This document shows positions 11,796 through 21,340 of a stretch of 64,000 nt of DNA, piece by piece. The translations under genes and the position numbers were made by a program. Source of the DNA: Toxonevra muliebris (Eukaryota > Arthropoda > Insecta > Diptera > Pallopteridae); the NCBI GenBank assembly GCA_963691655.1, contig OY829329.1, positions 13,220,708 to 13,284,707 of the forward strand, read 5' to 3'. The notes under the pieces are model-generated. The model was not told the origin of the DNA and made no database searches. It worked only from the letters and a program-made list of their open reading frames with translations. Numbering within the stretch: the first letter of the stretch is position 1; every line of letters begins with the position of its first letter.

Positions 11796-14518
11796 CAGGC
11801 GGGTACCAGGGTTGGGGTTTGGGGGCTGGTAGCCCTTAAAAAAAAAATTGTGTGAGTTCTTATACTGTTAAATTTGGTTTGAATTTTAGTCTGATTGCTG
11901 GTTAGAATTTCGATTTGATTTTTTATCTGAATGTAATTTGAATTTCGGTCTAAAGTTGGTGTTCTTTTGGTCGAGATTTTACTTAGAATTTCGGGCTGAA
12001 TTTTGGTGCAAGTTTCAATCAGAATTCCATTTTAATTTGTGTCATGATCTTGGTTTGAATTTTAACCTGATTTAAACTTTGTTCTGAGTTTCATTCTAGA
12101 TTTTGTGCTTTTTTTGGTCTAATTTTTGTCAGAGTTTTCTTTTTTATTTTCGGTTTGAATTTGATTTGAATTTCGGTCTGAGTTTGGTCTGATTTTTTTT
12201 TCCAGAATTTTAGTCAGAATTTCGTTCTATTTTGAATTCGGTTCTAAATTTTGATTTGATTTTTGGTCTGATTTAAATCAGAATTTCAATGTATTTTAGT
12301 CTGAATTTGAACTAATTTTGGCCTGAATTTTGGGTTGAATTTTAGTTAAACGTTTTCGTTGAATTTCGTTCTTAACTTTGTCTGAGTTTTCGTCTGATAT
12401 TTGGTTAGATTTTTTTTGAATTTTAGTCTAATTTTTGGTATAAATTTGAATTGAGTTATTGGTTTAGATTTCGGTTTAATAATTTGGTCCCAGCTTTGTT
12501 CTGAATTTTGGTTCGGTTTTTGGATGGAATTTTGTAGTCCTTTAGTCCACTTTTGTTCTGATTTTTGGTATTTTTTTGATCTGTCATTAGACTAAATTTT
12601 GTCCTAATTTTTGGTCTGAAATTTATTTAGAATTTTTTTGTGATTTTTATGTATTTTTTGGTCTTATCATTAGGCTAAATTTTGGCCTAATTTTAGGTCT
12701 GAAATTTGATTATAATTTTCGGGCTGTTTATTGGTTTGAACTGGGTTTGAATTTTTGTTCTATTTTTGGTTTAATTTTCAGTATTTTTTTTAGTCTGATC
12801 ATTAGACTAAGTTTGGGCTAATTTTTGGTCTGATTATAGGTTTGAACTGGGTCTGAAATTTTTTATCTATTTTTGGTCTACTTTTTCGATTGAATTTTGA
12901 TCTAATTTTTGGCATAAATTTTGGTCTGAATATTAATTTGATTTTTCATCTGTATTTTGGTTTTGCTTTTAAGCCCTAATTTCGATCCGTATTTGTTTTG
13001 AATTGTACTCCGAAGTTTTGTTTAATCTGAATTTTTCTCTGATTTTGTTCTAAGTTTTGGTTTGATTTTTGTTCCGATTTTTAGTCTGATTTTTGACTTG
13101 TTTTTGGATTAAATTTCGATCGGTTTTTTGGTCTGGATTTTAATCTGAGTTTTGGTCTAAATTTTAATCTGAGTTTGGTCTAAATTTTAATCTGAGTTTT
13201 GGTCTAAATTTTAATCTGAGTTTTGGTCTAAATTTTAATGTGAGTTTTGGTCTAAATTTTAATCTGAGTTTTGGTCTAAATTTTAATCTGAGTTTTGGTC
13301 TAAATTTTAATTTGTGTTTTGGTCTAAATTTTAATCTGAGTTTTGGTCTAAATTTTAATGTGAGTTTTGGTCTAAATTTTAAACTGAGTTTTGGTCTAAA
13401 TTTTAATGTGAGTTTTGGTCTAAATTTTAATGTGAGTTTTGGTCTAAATTTTAATGTGAGTTTTTGTCTAAATTTTAATCTGAGTTTTGGTCTAAATTTT
13501 AATCTGAGTTTTGGTCTAAATTTTAATCTGAGTTTTGGTCTAAATTTTAATCTGAGTTTTGGTCTAAATTTTAATCTGAGTTTTGGTCTAAATTTTAATT
13601 TGAGTTTTGGTTTAAATTTTAATCTGAGTTTTGGTCTAAATTTTAATCTGAGTTTTGGTCTAAATTTTAGTCTGAGTTTTGGTCTAAATTTTAATGTGAG
13701 TTTTGGTCTAAATTTTAATCTGAGTTTTGGTCTAAATTTTAATCTGAGTTTTGGTCTAAATTTTAATTTGTGTTTTGGTCTTAATTTTAATGTGAGTTTT
13801 GGTCTAAATTTCAATGTGAGTTTTGGTCTAAATTTTAATCTGAGTTTTGGTCTAAATTTTAATGTGAGTTTTGGTCTAAATTTTAATGTGAGTTTTGGTC
13901 TAAATTTTAATGTGAGTTTTTGTCTAAATTTTAATCTGAGTTTTGGTCTAAATTTTAATCTGAGTTTTGGTCTAAATTTTAATTTGTGTTTTGGTCTAAA
14001 TTTTAATCTGAGTTTTGGTCTAAATTTTAATGTGAGTTTTGGTCTAAATTTTAATCTGAGTTTTGGTCTAAATTTTAATGTGAGTTTTGGTCTAAATTTT
14101 AATGTGAGTTTTGGTCTAAATTTTAATGTGAGTTTTTGTCTAAATTTCAATGTGAGTTTTGGTCTAAATTTTAATCTGAGTTTTGGTCTAAATTTTAATC
14201 TGAGTTTTGGTCTAAATTTTAATCTGAGTTTTGGTCTAAATTTTAATCTGAGTTTTGGTCTAAATTTTAATCTGAGTTTTGGTCTAAATTTTAATCTGAG
14301 TTTTGGTCTAAATTTTAATCTGAGTTTTGGTCTATATTTTAATTTGAGTTTTGGTCTAAATTTTAATCTGAATTTTGGTCTAAGTTTTAATCTGAGTTTT
14401 GGTCTTAATTTTTGTCTGAACTTTGGTCTAAACTCTGGTCTGGTTTTTAATCTGATTTTTGGTCTGGACTTTGGTTTGAATCAGTTCGCTCCAACCTCAA
14501 ATCTTGAATCCGCCACTG
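11796..14518. mobile_element. Decayed DNA transposon filled by a minisatellite
   Basis: The left edge (CAGGCGGGTACCAGGGTTGG) and the reverse complement of the right edge (CAGTGGCGGATTCAAGATTT) resemble each other and resemble ends seen elsewhere in the window. The entire interior is made of tandem TCTGAATTTT-type units. I infer a non-autonomous element whose inside has been taken over by repeat expansion. The 8-bp flanks are only partly alike, so boundaries are provisional. Confidence 0.4.
13127..14483. repeat. 24-bp minisatellite array, ~53 copies
   Basis: The unit GGTCTAAATTTT plus AATCTGAGTTTT is repeated about 53 times. The two halves are variants of one 12-bp ancestor (RRTCTRARTTTT). 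From about 11830 to 13126 the same 12-bp motif persists in degenerate form, so the array is youngest on the right. Because 24 is a multiple of three and the unit has no stop in some frames, long open frames exist on both strands (446 residues plus, 328 minus); their 8-residue repeats are by-products and not evidence of a protein. Confidence 0.9.
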
Positions 14519-15999
14519 TCTATAGGCACACTAATACACTCAAACCACACACGCACATACACATACACATGCAGCTTTGATGTGCCTATAATAATATAAA
14601 AAAAAATCATTTTAAAAATTTTTTTGCTAAATTTACGTCATCTGCAAAAAAAAAAATATTAAAATAAAAATAAAAAAAATCGAGACTAATTATTTGATAT
14701 ATGATTATTTTTGTTGTTCTATTTTGGTTGCATTTTTGCAGAATGTACATAAAAATGACAACAAAAAAAATATACAAAACAGAAAATAATATATATGCAT
14801 TCTAAAAAATGAAATAATTTAATGCGCAAAAATATTACAAAAAAAAAAAAAAAATACTAGCAAAAAAACGGATAAATTGACACGCCCACTACTTTTGTTC
14901 AAAATCGCAATAAAACAAATACTACAAAAATACTCAGAATTTTATGAACTGTTTTTTTTGTTTTTGACAACGAGCGACTTAATAAATTTTATTTTGTCAA
15001 AAAAAATATCTATATATGTATTTATGTATTTTTATTTAATTTATATTTTTATTTTAGAAAATATTTGTATTTATTATTGTTTTCTACATACTAAAACTTG
15101 TTTGTCTTTTTTTTTTTTTGTTCATTTTTTATTTGGCATATTATAACAGCAATAACAACAATACTAATATCATTGAGAACATTTTTAAACAATAAAATAT
15201 TTTAATAATAAATAAAAATATAAACTAGAGAATGATGCTTTGCCCGTAATAATTATTAACACTAGCGTGACGGCATTTTTTCTTTTACCTCTCTCTCTAT
15301 CTCTCTCTCTTGCACTCTCCATTCCCACTTTCCTTTCGTTCTTTTTTAAATTCAATATAAATTTTTATATATTTTTAAGTTTTAATTGTTCAAAAAAAAA
15401 AAAAAAATACCAACAATGCCATAAGTTTTTATGATTTTAAATAACGCTGAAATATTTTCAAAAATACCATAATAAAATTTGAAAAATATTTGATCAAAAC
15501 AACGTAAGACAGACAGTCTCTGAATTATATGAAGGAGGGGGGATTATATTTTTCTTTAAGAAAACAACAACAACTGAAGGATATAAAATTTTTCATGCCA
15601 AAACGGTTACAGTTAATTTAAATCATGCCATCCACGCATGAAAAGTTTCGCAAAAAATAAATAAATTACAATAAAATACCGAAAGCTGGAATAAATATTT
15701 TCTATTTCAAATTTATTTATTTTTTTAGATTTCGATAGTTCATTCTAAAAGTTGAGAACAAATATCTCCCGCTATACTTTTGAATTGACCAATCAGAGCC
15801 GTTATTTTCTTTTCAGTGAGAGTAATAATCCTCTCACTACTCGGAAAAAACAAAAATATTCCACGCTTTGCTTTCAATTGACCAATCATAATCGTTTCGA
15901 TTATAAATTTCTCTCAATATGTTGCATTTATTGCACTTCTGTTTCCTTATAGGGACCTTACTTTTTATAAGTTAGATTCCCTCTTTGATACATTTATTT
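14519..15999. other. AT-rich intergenic DNA, no gene seen
   Basis: No gene is supported. It contains poly-A tracts, a CT-rich run at about 15289-15320, and a diverged ~94-bp direct duplication (about 15768-15905), each copy bearing a CCAAT-type AATTGACCAATCA. Confidence 0.6.
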
Positions 16000-16169
16000 C
16001 TATTTTGGAAACATATCCGTGCAGTGAAATCGTTGTTGCTGGCGAGACTTCAATGTCCACAATACAAATTGGCCAGACCACTCGAGTCAAACAGCACTCG
16101 AAGGCTTCTAGGTCGAACTATTTGCCGAGTCGAATAATCTGACTCCGTTCTTTGCAGGGCAAGCACATA
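16000..16169 (+). pseudogene. Non-LTR retrotransposon endonuclease fragment (left copy)
   Basis: Translation gives an APE-type endonuclease motif (RDFNVHNTNWPDH, from the family's GDFN core) followed by a stop and ELFAESNNLT, typical of Jockey-superfamily elements. It is cut off at the edge of the DD37E element. An overlapping second copy of the same segment lies beyond that element (18692-18922). Only a remnant survives. Confidence 0.65.
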
Positions 16170-16200
16170 AGGAGTGAGATCGAAAAAATCTTAACATATA

Positions 16201-17478
16201 CAGGGTGACAATCGTAAAGTGACGCACACATTTCAGCAGTTATTTTCAAAAGAACGTACTTCAATTAAGTACAATTAAGTGTTAACATTGCTGAATATAT
16301 AAGCATTCATTTGAACCCCACCTCATTCAATATAACCTCCTTTAGCCTGCACACATACCTTCAATCGATCCGGAAATCGTAGGACTGTTCGCCGCAGGAC
16401 TACCTGATCAATTTCAGTCCAGGCTTTCTCTAATGAATTTGTCAGCGACTCCAGACTGTGGTGTTGAGATGCACAAGCCTTACTCTCTAAAATACTCCAA
16501 ATAGAGTAGTCCATTGGATTCAAGTCTGGGGAGTATGGTGGCCATTCTTGAGATGTTATGAATCCAGAAAAAATTGTCTTTTATCCATGTTTGCGTTAAT
16601 TTTGCCATTTGGGAAGGTGCAGAATCTTGCTGGAAAGTCCAGTTTTCATTTTCAAATGTATCTTGGGCCCAGTTCATTTAAAATGCTCCGATAAACAACC
16701 TGGTCAATTTTAACACCCTCTTCAACGAATATTAGAGGGGTTCTGGCATTAGCGGAAACTCCAGCCCATACCATAACGGAAGCTGGCTTTTGAACTCGGC
16801 CAACAGTCCTATTTTGTTGCGATGATGATGTTAGCCACATTCGGTCATTTTGCGCATTGAAATGTTGTTCAACCGTGAAAATTTTTTCTTCTGTAAACAA
16901 GATATTTTCAACAATTTTTAACACGGAGGAGCGTAGCAACGCCTTGCATCTTTGCAGTCGCAAATCTTTCTTTTTTTGTGTCAGATCTTGAGCTTTTCGG
17001 AGCTTGTACGGCTTAAGATTAAGCTTTGATTTTGCAATGATTCGCACTGTTTCACGGTTTACTCCCACTTCCTTAGCGATTTTTCTCATTGAGCGCCTTG
17101 AATTTCGCTTGATTCGTTTACGAATTTTTTCTGTTAAACCAGTAGTGGCAACTGTTGAAAATTTTCCCCGGTCTCTATCTCCAAAACCACCAGTTTCATT
17201 ATATCGAATAATAACTCGGTCTACCGTACGACTTGACAAATTTAAAGCCTTTGCAATTTGACGGCTACTATAATTTGCCAAATGAAATTTCATAATTTCA
17301 CGACGAATATTTTCCTTGTCCATTTTTATGGAAATTTCAAAATGTAATAACAAAAATTCAAATGAAATTAAAAGCAAAGCCAATGATGAATGAATTTGCT
17401 TTTTAAATTAAAGTAACGGTAAATGGCAAAGCTTGCCGCAGAGTATTAAACTTGCGTCATTTTACAATTGTCACCCTG
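16201..17478 (-). mobile_element. maT-like (DD37D) transposon nested in DD37E copy A
   Basis: The terminal inverted repeats are about 27 bp, starting CAGGGTGACAATCGTAAAGT at the left with its near complement at the right end. TA flanks both sides. Comparison with the uninterrupted DD37E copy at 39910-41106 shows the insertion point exactly, within the CATATATAAAAT stretch near that element's end. This is a clean nested insertion. Confidence 0.85.
16323..17323 (-). pseudogene. maT-type transposase, frameshifted
   Basis: It begins MDKENIRREIMKFHLANYSS at 17323 and continues with a helix-turn-helix region (SSRQIAKALNLSSRTVDRVI) and second HTH, then the catalytic region. The first catalytic Asp is replaced (FTEEKIF where family members have TDEKIF). 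FQQDSAPS and, after a frameshift near 16575, SPDLNPMD give the other two acids with about 37 residues between them, which is the DD37D (maT) spacing. The frame is broken near 16680 and 16575, so three pieces cover it. It would move by cut-and-paste into TA sites; this copy is dead. Confidence 0.8.
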
Positions 17479-17566
17479 TATAAAATTCAATAATTTTTAA
17501 ACGGTTGATTTTAGAGCTTTGATTTTTTCTATTTACAGAAAAATATAACTTTTATAGTTCTAACCA

Positions 17567-18533
17567 CTATTTATGAACTCTTGGACCTTTTTTGGTAAGC
17601 CTTCCATTACAGATTTGATAGTTGTTTCAGACACCTTTTTGTAACAGTTTCCTTTTAAAATCTTCGATATTTTGGGACACCTTTTTTGTGCTCTTTAAGT
17701 TTCTTTTCACAAGAGCCCAATATCTCTCCACTGGTCTTAGCTCCGGACAATTTTGAGGATTGGCTTCTTTTGGTACAAAAACTATGTTATTACTTTGGTA
17801 CCACTCCAGAGCTTTCTTGCCGTAGTGACATGATGCCAAATCGGGCCAAAATTATGTGGACACATTGTGCTCTCTTATGAAAGGAAGAAGTCTTCTTTTC
17901 AAACATGCTTTGATGTATATTTCGGAATTTATAGAGGCCACTGTAACAAATGACTTGCTTCTTTTGCCGCAACTGCATATAGCTTGCCATATCAGGAATT
18001 TTTTAGGAAATTTTGTTCGCTTTTGGATTCTAAATTGTTCGTCGACATTTCCTCGAGCATCAGCAACATAAAAATTTCGACCCGGAAGCTGCGAAAAATC
18101 TGCCAGTACATACGTTTCGTCGTCCATTATACAACATGAATATTTTTGTATGAAATTCGATTTTAATTTCCGAGCAGCATTCCTGTCTGGAACTTTTTGG
18201 ACTTTGTATGTTTCCAAACCTGCATTGGCTTTAACTTTTCACACCAAATAGTCAGAGCACTGGGCTAATCGGACAGCTTTTCTACCAGATGTGTTTGGAG
18301 ATCTTTTCAATATGCTTTCTATTTTCTTGGCTTTCCCAATATCATGTGGTCCTTGTTTTCTTCCCGAACCAGGTTTCCTATCGATGGTCAAATTCTCCTG
18401 AAACTGTTTAATAACATTGGAAACAGTTTGACGGCAGACCTTCAATTCTTTGGCGAATTTTTTGTAGGACCAATTTGGATTTTTTTTGAAAATTTTTAAT
18501 AATTTTAAGACGTACTTCGTTTTCTTCACTCAT
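17567..18533 (-). pseudogene. DD37E transposase copy A, frameshifted
   Basis: Start at 18533, stop about 17567. The N-terminal HTH (NPNWSYKKFAKELKVCRQTV) is followed by MDDETYV with the first catalytic Asp, then WQAICSCG. The C-terminal part carries ELRPVERYWAL with the catalytic Glu. The middle Asp region (family form PDLASCHYGKK) lies at a break; the plus-strand copy shows 37 residues between Asp and Glu, hence DD37E. Several frameshifts split the frame into three pieces. Confidence 0.8.
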
Positions 18534-18691
18534 TTTGATCAAACTCACAATAAATCAATATGTTTGTCATTAAAAATAACAACTGACATATTTTTCAAAG
18601 ATAACTAGATCAAAGAAATTTTTAAATTTTACACCGAAAAAAAAATTATTAGGTAAAACGTGTGTTGAAATTTTTTCAATCTCATTTCTTA

Positions 18692-18922
18692 TGTTGAACT
18701 ATTTGCCGAGTCGAATAATCTCACTCAATTAGTGACTGAACCAACGCATATTCCGTACATTGTAGGGCAAGCGCATTGACCTATTTCTCACTACTCATCA
18801 TGAGAAATATGATGTTAGTGTCCACCCACCTCTTGGAAATTCAAACAAACTGTGCCATATTAGCATGCTTCCCATATCCTTGTATTCACAACGCTTTGCA
18901 ATTAGCTCCTAAGTGATCGATG
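18692..18922 (+). pseudogene. Non-LTR endonuclease fragment (right copy)
   Basis: It translates as VELFAESNNLTQLVTEPTHI then PYIVGQAH, continuing with SVHPPLG-type endonuclease sequence with stops. It repeats the end of the 16000-16169 fragment and extends further. It stops at the TA where the mariner inserted. A Jockey-superfamily remnant. Confidence 0.6.
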
Positions 18923-18924
18923 TA

Positions 18925-20194
18925 TTAGGAGTATGAATGTATAAACTCGTATTCTTTTCGTAATTTGAACATTTATTGTGAAAAAGTGATTGCAAATTTA
19001 TTCTTTAAAGTATTGCCCATCGTTAGCCACAACCTTTTCCCATCTTTCTGGTAGCATACGGATTCCGCGTCGAACTCCTCATCTTTTGAAGCTATCCACG
19101 AATCGACCCATTTTTTGAGTTCTTCGAAAGAACGGAAGTGCTGTTCAGCCAGGCCATGTGTCCACGATCGGAACAAGTAGTAATCAGAAGGAGCAATGTC
19201 TGGAGAATACGGCGGGTAGGGTAGCACTTCCCATTTCAGCGTTTCCAAGTATGTTTTTACTTGCCTTGCAACATGCGGCCGAGTATTGTCCAGCTGGAGA
19301 ATAACTTCGTCATGTCTATTCTCATATTCTGTCCTCTTATCCTTTAATGCTCGGCTCAAACGCATCAATTGTAGACGGTAGCGGCCGTCAGTGATCGTTT
19401 CATTCGGTTTCAACAGCTCATAATACACGACACCTTTCATATCCCACCAAATACACAGCATGAGCTTGGATCCATGGATGTTCGGCTTTGCCGTTGATGT
19501 TGATGCATGTCCGGGCGGTACCCATGATTTTTTACGCTTTGGGTTATCGTAACGTATCCACTTTTCATCGCCAGTCACAATACGATGCAGATAACTCTTT
19601 CTTTTCTGTCGTTCAATCAGCAGTTCACATGTGAAAAATCGTCGTTCGACGTCTCTCGGCTTCAATTCGTACGGCACCCGATTTCCTTGCTTTTGAATCA
19701 TTCCCAATGCTGTTAATCGTTTAGAAATGGTTGATTGATCAACTCCTAAAGATTCTGCAAGTTCTTGTTGCGTTTGACATGAATCTTCTTCGAGTAATGC
19801 CTTCAATTCTTCATCTTCGAACTTTTTCGGGCCGCCTGAACGTTCCCTGTCTTCAACATCAAAATCACCACTTTTGAAACGGGCATACCACACCTGACAC
19901 ATTCTAACGTCTATAGCACAGTCGGGATAAGCTTCAGTGAGTAAACGATGTGCTTCAGTTGCGTTTTTCTTTAAATGGAAGAAACAAATTAAAACTTCCC
20001 GCAAATGTTGTTTTGTTGGCACGAAATTCGATATTTTTAGCTTTTGTAAAATTATGAAAATTATTTGACAGATCAATTCTTATAGTATTTTTGGCGCTCT
20101 TCAAGATAGAATAGCTGTCAATGTCAAAAAAAATGGCGCGTATGATTGATATGAAGTTAGTCACAATTACGAGTTTATACATTCATACTCCCAA
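18925..20194 (-). mobile_element. Mariner element, copy 1 (1270 bp)
   Basis: Terminal inverted repeats of ~28 bp (GGAGTATGAATGTATAAACT at both ends) are flanked by TA at 18923-18924 and 20195-20196. Length and structure are those of a full mariner. A second, very similar copy is at 53051-54317. Confidence 0.92.
18973..20034 (-). pseudogene. Mariner transposase (D34D), start codon lost
   Basis: An uninterrupted frame reads SNFVPTKQHLREVLICFFHL, then a paired HTH region (ESLGVDQSTISKRL), TGDEKWIRYDNPKRKKSW with catalytic Asp 1, LQLDNTRPH with Asp 2 and YSPDIAPSDYYLF with Asp 3. I count 34 residues between the last two acids, the mariner signature. Close in pattern to the mauritiana/Mos1 type. 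The codon that is ATG in the sister copy (54142-54144) is ATA here (20032-20034). The upstream ATG extends into non-family sequence. His-Asp-Asn is changed to Leu-Asp-Asn at the second motif. Probably inactive despite the open frame. Confidence 0.85.
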
Positions 20195-20196
20195 TA

Positions 20197-21340
20197 GATG
20201 AAAGCAAAGTGGTTGCGCTGGATATTTTCAAGGCGTTTGACCGTGTGTGGCATCAAGCATTGGTATCAAAACTGATTGCGCAGGGGGTCGGTAATAATAA
20301 CTTCACTCGATTTATCACGAGCTTTCTAAGTGACCGCTCTATCCGTGTTGTAATAGATAATGTTACTTTTGAGGCTCTTGTCATCAATACTGGAGTGCCG
20401 CAGGGTGCGACCCTCTCCCCGACCCTTTCCCTTATCTTCTTCAATGACCTTCTGTCATTGACAAATAACCCTATCTACTCGTTTGCGGATGACAGCACCA
20501 TTTGTCATTTATATACCTGTACAAAACGCCCTAACTCTTTGGAGATTCTAAGAAGAAGGCAAACTATGAATGACTGACTCAGTTAATAATGACCTGCAAT
20601 CTATCTCCTAATGGGGTTTTACAAACAGAGTTCAATTCAACGCGCGTAAGGCCCAATGTTGTCTGTTATCTCACAAACGAGTTTCCCAATCTCCCATCAA
20701 CCTCCTGGTTATGGGTGTGGTAGCTATTGCGGAGTCAGTGGCTCTTGACGTTCTGGGCAAGTCGATACAATGTGACGTTCGATGGAACAATCATATTTTT
20801 GACGTGTCGAAAAGAGCAGCCAACTGTCTTGACTTTCTAAAGCGGTGTAAGAAGTACTTCATTACATCTGATCTCCGCTTATTCTTCACCGCCTATATTC
20901 GTATCCCAAAATTGAGTATAACTCGCACCTATGCGCAGGAGCTTCACGAACCCAACTGGAGTTTCTAGACCGTATTCAACAACGAGCGATTAAGCTAATA
21001 GGAGACGGAAGGGTTTCCAGCTCTATCCAATCCTTAGAACATCGTAGAAACGTGGCCTATGTGACTCTATTCTACCGCTCATTTCGTGATGGATGTTCTG
21101 CGCGATTTAATGCCACCAGTTCGGGCGTTCTCTAGAGCTACACGAACCGCGATTGGAATCCACGCATTCCACGTGGACACGGTATTCCAACGCTCCACGC
21201 ATTTCAGAGATAGTTCTCTCCTCTGTCGTACCGTGTGATTATGGAACACTTAAAATATCCGTTGTTTTGTTTGTTTAATTTTCCTGCTCTAATTTATTTT
21301 GTTTTAGGCATGAGATTTTAAAGTTGTGCCTGAAGGTATT
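20197..21340 (+). pseudogene. Jockey-like non-LTR reverse transcriptase remnant
   Basis: It begins inside the RT domain (VVALDIFKAFDRVWHQAL), has GVPQGATLSPTL and YSFADDST with the catalytic FADD, then stops. After the break comes ALDVLGKSIQCDVRWNNHIF, the C-terminal thumb-type region, decaying by about 21240. The endonuclease-to-RT linker and early RT are missing, so the element was already deleted before or when the mariner landed at its left edge. It probably belonged with the endonuclease fragments at 16000 and 18692. Confidence 0.8.

Larger units (their letters stand above)
16170..18689 (-). mobile_element. DD37E Tc1/mariner-superfamily element, copy A (with nested maT)
   Basis: Ends AGGAGTGAGATCGAAAAAAT and the complement of a matching right end (18650-18689) are flanked by TA at 16168-16169 and 18690-18691. 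After removing the 1278-bp maT insertion the element is about 1.24 kb, close to the 1197-bp copy at 39910-41106. The same TIRs and transposase identify them as one family. Confidence 0.85.

Noticed and set aside
13164..14150. 328-residue minus-strand frame (KLRLKFRP repeats)
   Set aside because: The same minisatellite read the other way; there is no start context, signal or conserved domain.
13240..14580. 446-residue plus-strand frame (LNFNLSFG repeats)
   Set aside because: It is the translation of a 24-bp minisatellite with no stop in that frame; the opposite strand is open too, and variants are not biased to third positions.
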